Both the position numbers and the translations under genes were made by a program. From SZUA-448 sp964602475 (GTDB taxonomy: Bacteria; Bacillota; Clostridia; Lachnospirales; Lachnospiraceae): 19,885 nt of DNA. The stretch covers positions 1 through 19,885 of the forward strand of contig CAZRRN010000051.1 of the NCBI GenBank assembly GCA_964602475.1, read 5' to 3'. Positions 1-7,919 of the stretch are shown here, in pieces. Below the pieces are notes generated by a model that was not told the origin of the DNA, searched no databases, and saw nothing but the letters and a program-made list of their open reading frames with translations. Position 1 is the stretch's first letter. Each line of letters opens with the position of its first letter.

Positions 1-20
1 GTTGGCGGAAAGGATAGATA

Positions 21-1163
21 ATGAAGAAACATAATTGTACGTTTTTGGTTGTGACGGTGTTTCTGTTTCTGACTGCCTGCTCCATGCAGAAGCCGGCGGT
101 TGATCTTGGAACACTTCCGGAAAATTCCGATGAAGAAGCGGATGAACTGCTTCTGACCATGTTTCCGGAGCGGACAGGTACACCGGGTGCTGCATTAACA
201 GAAGCGGCGGCAGCACAGCTTCAGCTGGAACGGGAGGCATATATTACCGAAGCAGCAAAAAGAGACCGGGAAAAAGCCAAGCTGACAGAAGCAGCAGAGA
301 AGGATCGGACAGCCCGCCTGACGGAAGCGGCAGAGAAAGAAGCCCGCGAGAAAGAAGAGCGGGAAAAGGCAGAACAGGAAAAGGCAGAACAAGAACAAAG
401 AGAGAAAGAAGAACGGGAGAAAGCAGAAAAGGAAGCCGCCGGAATTGTTGAAGGTCCGCTTGGAATTCTAATGGGAAGCTTTACAACCGGCTTTTCCGGT
501 TCAAGCTCAGGAAGAGTGCATAATATACAGCATGCTGCTGCAATGATTAACGGCACAAAGCTTGCGGCAGGAGAAGCCTTTTCTACATCAGCAGCGATTA
601 GCCCGATTACTGAGGACAACGGATACCGAACCGCAGGAGCTTATCAGGATGGCAAGGTGATTGACAGTGTCGGCGGCGGAGTATGCCAGATTTCTTCTAC
701 CCTGTATAATGCAGTGATTGCATCGGAGCTTGAAGTGACGGAACGTGCAGAGCATTCTATGACCGTGAGTTATGTAGATGTTTCACGGGATGCGGCAATT
801 GCAGGCGATTATAAGGACTTCTGTTTTGTTAATAATACTGACAGCACCATCTATATTGAAGGCTGGGCGACCGACTCGGAAGTGACATTTCAAATCTGGG
901 GAGCGGATACCAAAAAGAAAAATGGCAGAACAATTGAATTTGAGACCGTAATACTGGAAGAATACAGTCCGGGAGAACCTGTTCTGTCGGCAGATGACAG
1001 TCAGCCTGTGAGCTATTATTATGAGACGCAGTCTGCACATACCGGCTATAAGGCGGAACTGTATAAGGTTATTTATCAGGATGGAGCGGAGGTTGACAGG
1101 ATACGTCTGAATACAAGTGTATATGAAGCATCTCCCGCATATGCGGTTGTTGGTACGCAATAG
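21..1163 (+). CDS. VanW-domain lipoprotein with coiled-coil stalk and G5-like C-terminus
   Basis: 380 aa. Residues 1-20 form a lipoprotein signal peptide: KK, a hydrophobic stretch, then L-T-A-C with C20 as the lipidation site. The product should therefore be anchored outside the membrane. Residues 59-140 are a highly charged helical stalk with four L/I-T-E-A-A units (59, 75, 88, 100) followed by EK-rich sequence, probably a coiled coil. Residues about 150-295 match the VanW family; the hallmark is the segment around residues 216-230 (DSVGGGVCQISSTLYN) and the 'GEAFS' motif near 184-188. The C-terminal 70 residues, ending in VVGT, resemble a G5-type domain, which often follows VanW. The biochemical role of VanW is not established; a cell-wall-associated role is inferred. 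The start is supported by GGAAAGGAT just upstream. The stop codon lies inside the terminator stem. Confidence 0.88.
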   Translation: MKKHNCTFLVVTVFLFLTACSMQKPAVDLGTLPENSDEEADELLLTMFPERTGTPGAALTEAAAAQLQLEREAYITEAAKRDREKAKLTEAAEKDRTARLTEAAEKEAREKEEREKAEQEKAEQEQREKEEREKAEKEAAGIVEGPLGILMGSFTTGFSGSSSGRVHNIQHAAAMINGTKLAAGEAFSTSAAISPITEDNGYRTAGAYQDGKVIDSVGGGVCQISSTLYNAVIASELEVTERAEHSMTVSYVDVSRDAAIAGDYKDFCFVNNTDSTIYIEGWATDSEVTFQIWGADTKKKNGRTIEFETVILEEYSPGEPVLSADDSQPVSYYYETQSAHTGYKAELYKVIYQDGAEVDRIRLNTSVYEASPAYAVVGTQ

Positions 1164-1184
1164 TAAAATATTGCGTACTTTTTC
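1153..1184 (+). terminator. Rho-independent terminator of the VanW gene
   Basis: A perfect 10-bp stem, GTACGCAATA (1153-1162) with TATTGCGTAC (1169-1178), has the loop GTAAAA and is followed by TTTTTC. The left arm contains the last codons and TAG stop of the VanW gene, so the coding sequence runs into the terminator. The -35 box of the next promoter starts at 1185, directly after the T-run. Confidence 0.9.
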
Positions 1185-1213
1185 TTGCAACCGTGGCACG
1201 AATCGGTTATAAT
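1185..1213 (+). promoter_or_regulatory. SigA-type promoter for the 1257-3468 operon
   Basis: TTGCAA (1185-1190), a 17-nt spacer and TATAAT (1208-1213). It sits between a terminator and the first gene. The next two genes have no promoter of their own that I can see, so it probably drives all three. Confidence 0.75.
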
Positions 1214-1256
1214 AGCGGATAATCACTAGAACAGTAAATCAGATTCCGGGAGTAAC

Positions 1257-1784
1257 ATGACTGAAGAAAAGCAACAATTTTATCCGGACGGCTGCTTTGT
1301 CGTCATGACAGGATCTGCAGGAGCGCTTACTGCACTGAATTATGCAGAGAGATATCGTCAGGAGCTTTCAGAACGTTTTCCGGATTTCTTTCTCCGAAAG
1401 GAACGGAAGCTTAGAAAGGAACAGGAACAGCTTGCTGCTTGCGCCGATTCTTCGGATTCCGGTGTAATGGCATGGGAGACTTTTTTGAACCGTGGAGTTT
1501 TTGAGACACTCTGGATTCTGGCGGAACGGCTGGGATGTGGTCTGGAGGTCGATTTGTATGCAATTCCGATCAGTCAGTTCACCATAGAGCTTTGTGAGTT
1601 ATATAATCTGAACCCCTATACCGAAGCTGCAGGGGAGGGAAAGCTGGTTATTACAAAAAAACCGGAGCAGCTTATTTTCAAAGAAGGCTGTGGAGGAACA
1701 GTAATCGGTCGGCTTACCTTGGGCAGAGACAGGGTTGTTAAGAATGGGGAAGAGCTTCGTTATCTTACACCAAACGGAAAATAA
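1257..1784 (+). CDS. Orphan C-terminal half of an AIR-synthase/HypE-like (PurM superfamily) protein
   Basis: 175 aa, cytoplasmic, no signal or TM segment. From memory of the family, the text aligns with the C-terminal half of the clostridial HypE-like 'AIR synthase-related' proteins. A 'VVMTG..G..ALNYA' segment occurs near residues 15-30, 'RFPDFF' near 40-45, and 'GVFETLWILAERLGCGLEVDL' fits at 80-100. Then come 'IPI' at 103-105, 'ELCELYNLNPY' at 111-121, and a GTVIGRLTLGRDRVVKNGEE-type end at 147-166. Full-length relatives are roughly twice as long and carry an N-terminal ATP-binding PurM domain, which is absent here and not encoded upstream. The usual D-V-T-E-G-G stretch of relatives is replaced by W-E-T-F-L-N-R-G near 73-80. 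Start: ATG with GGGAG four bases upstream. It precedes the lrp-aminotransferase pair by 29 bp. Enzymatic activity seems unlikely; a binding or regulatory role is only a guess. Confidence 0.65.
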   Translation: MTEEKQQFYPDGCFVVMTGSAGALTALNYAERYRQELSERFPDFFLRKERKLRKEQEQLAACADSSDSGVMAWETFLNRGVFETLWILAERLGCGLEVDLYAIPISQFTIELCELYNLNPYTEAAGEGKLVITKKPEQLIFKEGCGGTVIGRLTLGRDRVVKNGEELRYLTPNGK

Positions 1785-1813
1785 AACAGCATTAATTGAT
1801 CAGGAGGGTTACC

Positions 1814-2296
1814 ATGAAGGATAAGATTTTGAAGGCGATTGAAAAGGATGCAAAACTGACTGCGAAGGATCTTGCCGCCATGCTTGGCGCCGATGAGGCA
1901 GCAGTCGCCGCCGCGATCCGCGAGATGGAGGCGGATTCAATCATCTGTGGCTACCCTGCTTTGATTAATTGGGATAAGACAGATCAGGAGAAGGTTACTG
2001 CCCTGATCGAAGTAAAGGTAACTCCGCAGAGGGGACAGGGATTTGACAAGATAGCCGAACACATCTATCAGTATGATGAAGTGGAAGCGGTTTACCTGAT
2101 GTCGGGCGGATTTGACCTTACGGTATTGATTCGCGGGAAAAGCATGCGCGAAGTAGCAGCTTTTGTTTCTGACCATCTGGCACCGATGGAAGCAGTTTTA
2201 AGTACTGCGACACATTTCGTACTGAAGAAATACAAAGAGCACGGAATTCCGCTGGTCGGAGAGGTGCAGGAGGAAAGGATGTTGATTACACCGTGA
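1814..2296 (+). CDS. Lrp/AsnC-family transcriptional regulator
   Basis: 160 aa. Residues 3-50 form an N-terminal winged helix-turn-helix (D-K-I-L-K-A-I-E-K-D-A-K-L-T start). Residues about 62-140 form an RAM/ACT-like ligand-binding domain, including 'VEAVYLMSGGFDLTVLIRG'. This is the normal layout and size for Lrp proteins, which bind amino acids and act as multimers on DNA. I chose the ATG at 1814 because AGGAGG (1802-1807) lies six bases upstream; an in-frame TTG at 1796 lies upstream of that Shine-Dalgarno and is unlikely. The TGA stop overlaps the GTG start of the aminotransferase in a GTGA, which implies translational coupling. The partner gene is the likely regulatory target or functional partner. 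Confidence 0.93.
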   Translation: MKDKILKAIEKDAKLTAKDLAAMLGADEAAVAAAIREMEADSIICGYPALINWDKTDQEKVTALIEVKVTPQRGQGFDKIAEHIYQYDEVEAVYLMSGGFDLTVLIRGKSMREVAAFVSDHLAPMEAVLSTATHFVLKKYKEHGIPLVGEVQEERMLITP

Positions 2297-3468
2297 AAGA
2301 TCCATTAAGTAAAAAGGTAGTTCAGATACAGCCTTCGGGCATTCGGAAGTTTTTCGATATTGTAACCGAGATGAAGGATGCAATTTCCCTTGGTGTCGGT
2401 GAACCTGATTTTGATACTCCCTGGCATATCAGGGAAGAAGGAATCTATACTCTGGAAAAGGGAAAGACGGTTTATACCTCGAATTCGGGACTGAAAGAGC
2501 TTCGTGAGGAAATTGGCCGTTATCTTGACCGCAGATTTCGGCTGCAGTATCATCCCTATCATGAGATGGTTGTTACTGTCGGCGGCAGTGAAGCGATTGA
2601 TATTGCACTTCGCGCCATGCTGGATCCCGGAGATGAGGTTCTGATTCCACAGCCCTGCTATGTATCCTACCTGCCCTGTGTGACTCTGGCAGACGGAGTA
2701 CCGGTTGTTATTAACCTGAAGGAAGAGAACCGGTTTCGGTTGACTCCGGAGGAGCTGCTTGCAGCAATCACAGAAAAGACCAAGATTCTGATTCTTGCAT
2801 TTCCCAGCAATCCGACCGGTGCAATCATGGAACGTGAGGATCTTGAAAAAATAGCAAAGATTATTATTGAAAAAGACATTTTCGTTATTTCGGACGAAAT
2901 CTATTCGGAGCTTACATATGGAAGTCAGCATGTGTCGATTGCTGAGCTGCCGGGAATGAAAGAACGTACAATTCTGATCAACGGGTTTTCCAAGTCGTAT
3001 GCGATGACCGGATGGAGGCTTGGATATGCGTGTGGACCCGAAGAAATCATTTCACAGATGACTAAAATTCACCAGTTCGCAATTATGTGTGCTCCGACGA
3101 CCAGCCAGTACGCTGCGATTGAAGCGCTTCGTAACGGAGATGCGGATGTGGAACGTATGAGGGAATCCTATGACAACCGGAGAAGGTTTGTTGTAGCGGC
3201 ACTTCGGGAGATGGGACTGCCCTGCTTTGAACCGCTTGGAGCATTCTATGTGTTCCCGTGTATTCAGAAATTCGGACTGACTTCGGACGAATTTGCGACC
3301 AGACTGCTGCAGGAGGAAAAGCTTGCGGTTGTTCCGGGGACGGCCTTCGGCGAATGTGGGGAGGGCTTCCTGCGAGTATCCTATGCGTATTCAATCGAAA
3401 AGCTGAAGATTGCACTGGAACGAATGAAGCATTTTACAGAACGGCTGGAGACAGAAGCAGAGAGATAA
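2293..3468 (+). CDS. Class I/II PLP-dependent aminotransferase
   Basis: 391 aa, full length for fold-type I aminotransferases. Visible landmarks are the entry segment 'LGVGEPDFDTP' (33-43), a phosphate-binding G-G-S-E (97-100), N173 in 'NPTG', and D201/Y204 in 'SDEIYSEL'. The PLP-binding lysine K234 is in 'GFSKSYAMTGWRLGY', and R361 in 'FLRVSYA' should bind the substrate carboxylate. These are the standard cofactor and substrate contacts, so the enzyme should be active. It probably transfers amino groups between an amino acid and a 2-oxo acid; aromatic, alanine or aspartate substrates are all possible and the sequence alone does not decide. It starts with GTG overlapping the stop of the Lrp-type gene by 4 nt. 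No clear terminator follows. Confidence 0.93.
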   Translation: MKDPLSKKVVQIQPSGIRKFFDIVTEMKDAISLGVGEPDFDTPWHIREEGIYTLEKGKTVYTSNSGLKELREEIGRYLDRRFRLQYHPYHEMVVTVGGSEAIDIALRAMLDPGDEVLIPQPCYVSYLPCVTLADGVPVVINLKEENRFRLTPEELLAAITEKTKILILAFPSNPTGAIMEREDLEKIAKIIIEKDIFVISDEIYSELTYGSQHVSIAELPGMKERTILINGFSKSYAMTGWRLGYACGPEEIISQMTKIHQFAIMCAPTTSQYAAIEALRNGDADVERMRESYDNRRRFVVAALREMGLPCFEPLGAFYVFPCIQKFGLTSDEFATRLLQEEKLAVVPGTAFGECGEGFLRVSYAYSIEKLKIALERMKHFTERLETEAER

Positions 3469-3485
3469 TTTACGAGCAAAAGCAC

Positions 3486-3515
3486 TTGCCATATGGATGG
3501 TTTGTGTGGTACAAT
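3486..3515 (+). promoter_or_regulatory. Promoter of cheX with extended -10
   Basis: TTGCCA (3486-3491), an 18-nt spacer and TACAAT (3510-3515), preceded by TG at 3507-3508 (extended -10). A second TATAAT at 3523-3528 lacks a good -35, so it is the weaker alternative. The site lies in the 114-bp gap between the aminotransferase and cheX. Confidence 0.65.
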
Positions 3516-3582
3516 TCATTAATATAATAGTATACTAAATTGATTACGGTAATCATTTTATGATTTACCCCGGAGGAGCTTT

Positions 3583-4056
3583 ATGCCGGCAACGATAAAC
3601 GCGGACTATATTAATCCGTTCTTAATTGCATCTGCCAGTGTCCTGAAGGATATGTGCTTTGTGGACGCAAAGGTTGGAAAACCATACACAAAATCAACTG
3701 CATTTACCGATGACAAGTTTTTGATTATGGTTGGAATCACCGGAGCGATGGCGGGGCAGGTAATACTTTGTTTTCCGAACAATGTTGCACTGGATATTGC
3801 GTCGAAGATGTGCATGATGCAGCTTGACGAGCTGAATGAACTCGCGAAGAGCGCAATCAGTGAATTATGCAATATGATTCTTGGAAATACGGCAACGGTT
3901 TTTTCTACGAAAGGAATTGCAATCGACATTACTCCGCCGACAATGTGTACCGGTAACATGACTTTTATGAGTGACAGAGCACTGAATATATGCATTCCGC
4001 TCACCTATGAAGAAGGTAAATCAATCGAAATAAACGTAGCGATAAAAGGTGACTGA
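3583..4056 (+). CDS. cheX: CheX-family chemotaxis phosphatase
   Basis: 157 aa, the usual length for CheX. The family's E-x-x-N catalytic signature is present as E94 and N97 in 'SELCNMILGN', followed by the conserved G-N. The N-terminal 'NADYINPFLIASASVL' start and a central 'GAMAGQVILCFP' strand also fit. CheX dephosphorylates CheY-P, resetting the chemotaxis signal in the cytoplasm. No other chemotaxis or flagellar gene is in the window, and it has its own promoter and terminator, so it is a stand-alone unit. A second possibility is a CheX-like phosphatase for a non-chemotaxis response regulator. Start: ATG preceded by CGGAGGAG. The stop lies within the loop of its terminator. Confidence 0.87.
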   Translation: MPATINADYINPFLIASASVLKDMCFVDAKVGKPYTKSTAFTDDKFLIMVGITGAMAGQVILCFPNNVALDIASKMCMMQLDELNELAKSAISELCNMILGNTATVFSTKGIAIDITPPTMCTGNMTFMSDRALNICIPLTYEEGKSIEINVAIKGD

Positions 4057-4071
4057 TAATCACCTTTTTAT
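4044..4071 (+). terminator. Rho-independent terminator of cheX
   Basis: AAAAGGTGA (4044-4052) pairs with TCACCTTTT (4060-4068) around a 7-nt loop, followed by a T-rich tail. The TGA stop of cheX (4054-4056) lies in the loop. Confidence 0.85.
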
Positions 4072-4121
4072 TCTTTCATAGGAACGTTTATTCTGCAGCA
4101 AATCGCTGCCTGGAGGATATT

Positions 4122-4613
4122 TTGAATATAGTATTGCTTGAACCGGAGATTCCTGAGAATACCGGAAATATCGGAAGAACCTGTGTGGCAACAGGAACGA
4201 AGCTGCATCTGATCCGACCGCTTGGCTTTCAGATTGATGAAAAAGCAGTCCGCCGTGCAGGTCTGGATTACTGGAAAGACCTCGATCTTGAGGTCTACGA
4301 TGATTATCATGATTTTGTAAAACGAAATCCTGACGTGACCGTTTACTATGCGACGACAAAAGGTCGTCAGGTTTATACAGAAGTAAAATACGCACCGGAC
4401 GACTATATTATGTTCGGAAAAGAAAGCGCCGGAATTCCCGAGGAACTGCTGGTTTTGCATCAGGAGAATGCAATCAGGATACCAATGATTGGGGAAATCC
4501 GTTCGCTGAATCTGGGGAACTCAGTCGCGGTTGTGCTGTACGAAGCATTACGGCAGAACCAATTTTCAAACATGCAGCTGAAGGGAGAGCTTCATCGTCT
4601 GCACTGGGAATAG
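4122..4613 (+). CDS. trmL: tRNA (cytidine(34)-2'-O)-methyltransferase, SpoU/TrmL family
   Basis: 163 aa, the typical TrmL length with only the SPOUT catalytic domain. Motif 1 is 'PEIPENTGNIGRT' (8-20), motif 2 'FGKESAGIPEELL' (98-110) and motif 3 'RSLNLGNSVAVVLYEALRQ' (127-145). These form the trefoil knot that binds S-adenosylmethionine. The enzyme methylates the ribose at the wobble base of tRNA-Leu isoacceptors. The start is TTG, chosen because TGGAGGA ends five bases before it and the translation begins exactly at the family N-terminus (M-N-I-V-L-L-E-P). It is 68 bp upstream of mutS2 on the same strand, and I could find no convincing promoter between the cheX terminator and this start. 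Confidence 0.94.
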   Translation: MNIVLLEPEIPENTGNIGRTCVATGTKLHLIRPLGFQIDEKAVRRAGLDYWKDLDLEVYDDYHDFVKRNPDVTVYYATTKGRQVYTEVKYAPDDYIMFGKESAGIPEELLVLHQENAIRIPMIGEIRSLNLGNSVAVVLYEALRQNQFSNMQLKGELHRLHWE

Positions 4614-4681
4614 ACCTGCAGCTGTTGCGGGCAGCCGGAATACAAACAGGAAGAAGGCTATTCCGTTATGAAAGGATTGTA

Positions 4682-7168
4682 ATGAACGAAAAAGCATACA
4701 GAACACTGGAATATAACAAGATTATTGAGCGGCTTGCCGAATTTGCCGGTTCGCAGCTTGGAAAAGAAAAATGTAACAATACCCTGCCTTTAACCGATCG
4801 CAAACTGATTGAACAACGGCAGTCAGAAACAGCGGACGCACTTGCAAGACTGCTGCAGAAGGGGTCAGTATCTTTCTCCGGAATACCGGATATTCGTGCA
4901 TCTGTAAAGCGCCTTGAGATTGATGCAACCATTGGAACAGGAGAGCTATTAAGAATCAGTTCGCTTCTGACAGCGACACTGCGGCTTAAGAATTACGGAA
5001 ATAAAGAAAAAGAAAAAAACGAGAGTCATAAACCGGCGTGGAAGCTGGAGCAGGAACGTCTGGCGAAGCTGGCAGAGCAGCCTGCAGGAGAAGCTTTGGA
5101 GACAAAGGAGCAGGAACAGACGGATGAACAGGATGGCAGCTTTGATTCTCTTACAGGGATGTTCCGTTCTCTGGAGCCTTTGTCACCCTTAAATAATGAG
5201 ATACAACGATGTATTATCTCCGAAGAAGAAATAGCGGATGACGCAAGCTCCGGACTGAAAAGCGTACGAAGAGCAATGAAAAACGCCAACGACAAGATTC
5301 GGGAACAGCTTGGCTCCTTGATTAACTCACAGACTACCCGGGGAATGATGCAGGATGCACTGATTACGATGCGAAACGGAAGATACTGTGTTCCCGTGAA
5401 AAGCGAATATAAGGGTCAGTTTCCCGGAATGGTTCATGATCAGTCCTCCAGCGGTTCCACGGTATTTATTGAACCAATGGTAATTGTGAAGCTGAATAAT
5501 GAGCTGCGTGAGCTTGAGGTGCGGGAAAAAGAGGAGATTGAACTGGTTCTTCAGTCTTTAAGCCGTCAATGTGCACCGGAAGCAGAAAAACTGATGAATA
5601 ATCAGATGATTATGACCGAGCTTGATTATATTTTTGCCCGTGCATCACTTGCAAAGTCCATGCGGGCATCAGAGCCGAGATTTAATGATGAACGGTATAT
5701 TGAAATCAAAAAAGGGCGTCATCCTCTGATTGACCGGAACAAGGTAGTACCAATTGATATTAGGATTGGAAAGGAGTTCCGTCTTCTGGTTATTACAGGA
5801 CCGAATACCGGAGGAAAAACAGTATCACTGAAAACCGTCGGCTTATTTACTCTGATGGGACAGGCCGGACTTCATATTCCTGCTGCCGAAGGGTCGGAGC
5901 TTGGTATTTTCAAAGAAGTGTTTGCAGATATCGGAGATGAACAGAGCATAGAGCAGAACTTAAGTACCTTTTCATCTCATATGACCAATACAGTATCGAT
6001 TCTGAAGCAGGCAGACAGTGATTCTCTTGTGTTATTTGATGAGCTTGGAGCAGGAACCGACCCGACAGAGGGTGCGGCGCTTGCGATAGCAATTCTTACC
6101 TGGCTTCATGGAAAATCCGTACGAACGATTGCTACCACGCATTACAGTGAACTTAAGGTTTTTGCGCTATCCACGGAAGGCGTATCCAATGCCTGCTGCG
6201 AATTTAACATAGAGACACTTCAGCCGACCTACCGTCTGCTGATCGGAATTCCGGGGAAGAGCAATGCATTTGCCATTTCTAAAAAGCTGGGACTGCCGGA
6301 GCATATTATACGTGATGCCAGTGATCTGATCGGCACCCAGGAAAAAAGCTTTGAAGATGTTATCAGTGGACTGGAAGCAGACCGTATCCTGATTGAGAAG
6401 GAGCGGGAGCAGACACTTCTGCTGAAAGCAGAAGCAGAAGAACTGAAATCCAAGCTGGAAGCTAAAAATGAAAAGCTGGATTCTAACCGGGACAGAATCC
6501 TTCGGGAAGCAAATGAAAAGGCAAGAGAAATTCTGCAGGAAACAAAGGACTATGCGGACGAGACAATCCGCAAAATCAATAAATACGGGAACGGCGGAGC
6601 AGGGAAGGATCTTGAAGCGGAACGGGCAGCGCTGAGGGAACGTCTAAGTGATGCAGGTGAGTCCTTTCATCTGTCGCGTAAGAAGAAGGAACAGCAAAGT
6701 GATACGGGGGAATATAAACCGGGCGATACCGTTATGGTACTTAGTCTGAATCTGAAAGGAAAGGTGAGCACAGCACCGAATGCAAAGGGTGATCTGTATG
6801 TTCAGATGGGAAGTCTGCGCTCACTTGTGAATATCAAGGATCTTGAACCTGCAGAGGAAGAAGAAGTACAGGAAAAGAGCCGAACCGAAGTTGGAAAAAT
6901 AAAATACGGAAAGTCCATGACAATCACACCGGAACTGAATTTAATCGGTATGCGTGTGGACGAAGCTCTTCCGGTGCTTGATAAATATCTGGATGACTGC
7001 TATCTTGCACATCTTGAGAAGGTAACAATTATTCACGGACGAGGAACCGGAGCTCTGAAAAGCGCAGTTCATGCACATTTGAAGAAAACGAAATATGTCA
7101 GTACCTACAGAGTCGGGGAGTTCGGGGAGGGTGACCGCGGGGTAACCATTGTTGAATTTAAGAGCTAA
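4682..7168 (+). CDS. mutS2: Endonuclease MutS2 (MutS-like ATPase with Smr domain)
   Basis: 828 aa. The N-terminal core is followed by the ATPase with Walker A GPNTGGKT (373-380), 'NLSTFSSHM' (426-434) and Walker B 'LVLFDELGAGTD' (449-460). A long charged coiled coil follows (about 565-635), then a KOW-like segment 'GDTVMVLSLNLKGKV' (681-695) and a C-terminal Smr domain (752-828) with 'HGRGTG' at 785-790. MutS2 binds branched DNA and, in Bacillus, also collided ribosomes; it does not act in mismatch repair. The usual Smr L-D-L-R motif reads L-N-L-I here (752-755). Residues about 107-153 form a K/E/Q-rich insertion that makes the protein longer than the roughly 790-aa norm. The start at 4682 is preferred over an in-frame start at 4625 because AAAGGA lies five bases upstream and 'MNEKAYRTLEYNKI' is the family start. 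Confidence 0.95.
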   Translation: MNEKAYRTLEYNKIIERLAEFAGSQLGKEKCNNTLPLTDRKLIEQRQSETADALARLLQKGSVSFSGIPDIRASVKRLEIDATIGTGELLRISSLLTATLRLKNYGNKEKEKNESHKPAWKLEQERLAKLAEQPAGEALETKEQEQTDEQDGSFDSLTGMFRSLEPLSPLNNEIQRCIISEEEIADDASSGLKSVRRAMKNANDKIREQLGSLINSQTTRGMMQDALITMRNGRYCVPVKSEYKGQFPGMVHDQSSSGSTVFIEPMVIVKLNNELRELEVREKEEIELVLQSLSRQCAPEAEKLMNNQMIMTELDYIFARASLAKSMRASEPRFNDERYIEIKKGRHPLIDRNKVVPIDIRIGKEFRLLVITGPNTGGKTVSLKTVGLFTLMGQAGLHIPAAEGSELGIFKEVFADIGDEQSIEQNLSTFSSHMTNTVSILKQADSDSLVLFDELGAGTDPTEGAALAIAILTWLHGKSVRTIATTHYSELKVFALSTEGVSNACCEFNIETLQPTYRLLIGIPGKSNAFAISKKLGLPEHIIRDASDLIGTQEKSFEDVISGLEADRILIEKEREQTLLLKAEAEELKSKLEAKNEKLDSNRDRILREANEKAREILQETKDYADETIRKINKYGNGGAGKDLEAERAALRERLSDAGESFHLSRKKKEQQSDTGEYKPGDTVMVLSLNLKGKVSTAPNAKGDLYVQMGSLRSLVNIKDLEPAEEEEVQEKSRTEVGKIKYGKSMTITPELNLIGMRVDEALPVLDKYLDDCYLAHLEKVTIIHGRGTGALKSAVHAHLKKTKYVSTYRVGEFGEGDRGVTIVEFKS

Positions 7169-7212
7169 AGCCTTATGAGCCGGCAACGAGAGGATAAAAA
7201 AGGAGAAACGAC

Positions 7213-7911
<699 letters not shown>

Positions 7912-7919
7912 GAGCCGGG

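Noticed and set aside
221..619. A serine/alanine-rich minus-strand frame opposite the VanW stalk
   Set aside because: The composition is simply the complement of the repetitive E/K/A-coding stalk; no start signal.
4095..4109. GCAGC-AAATC-GCTGC hairpin just before the trmL ribosome binding site
   Set aside because: A five-bp stem in a 65-bp gap is easily chance; no T-tract and no known riboswitch pattern.
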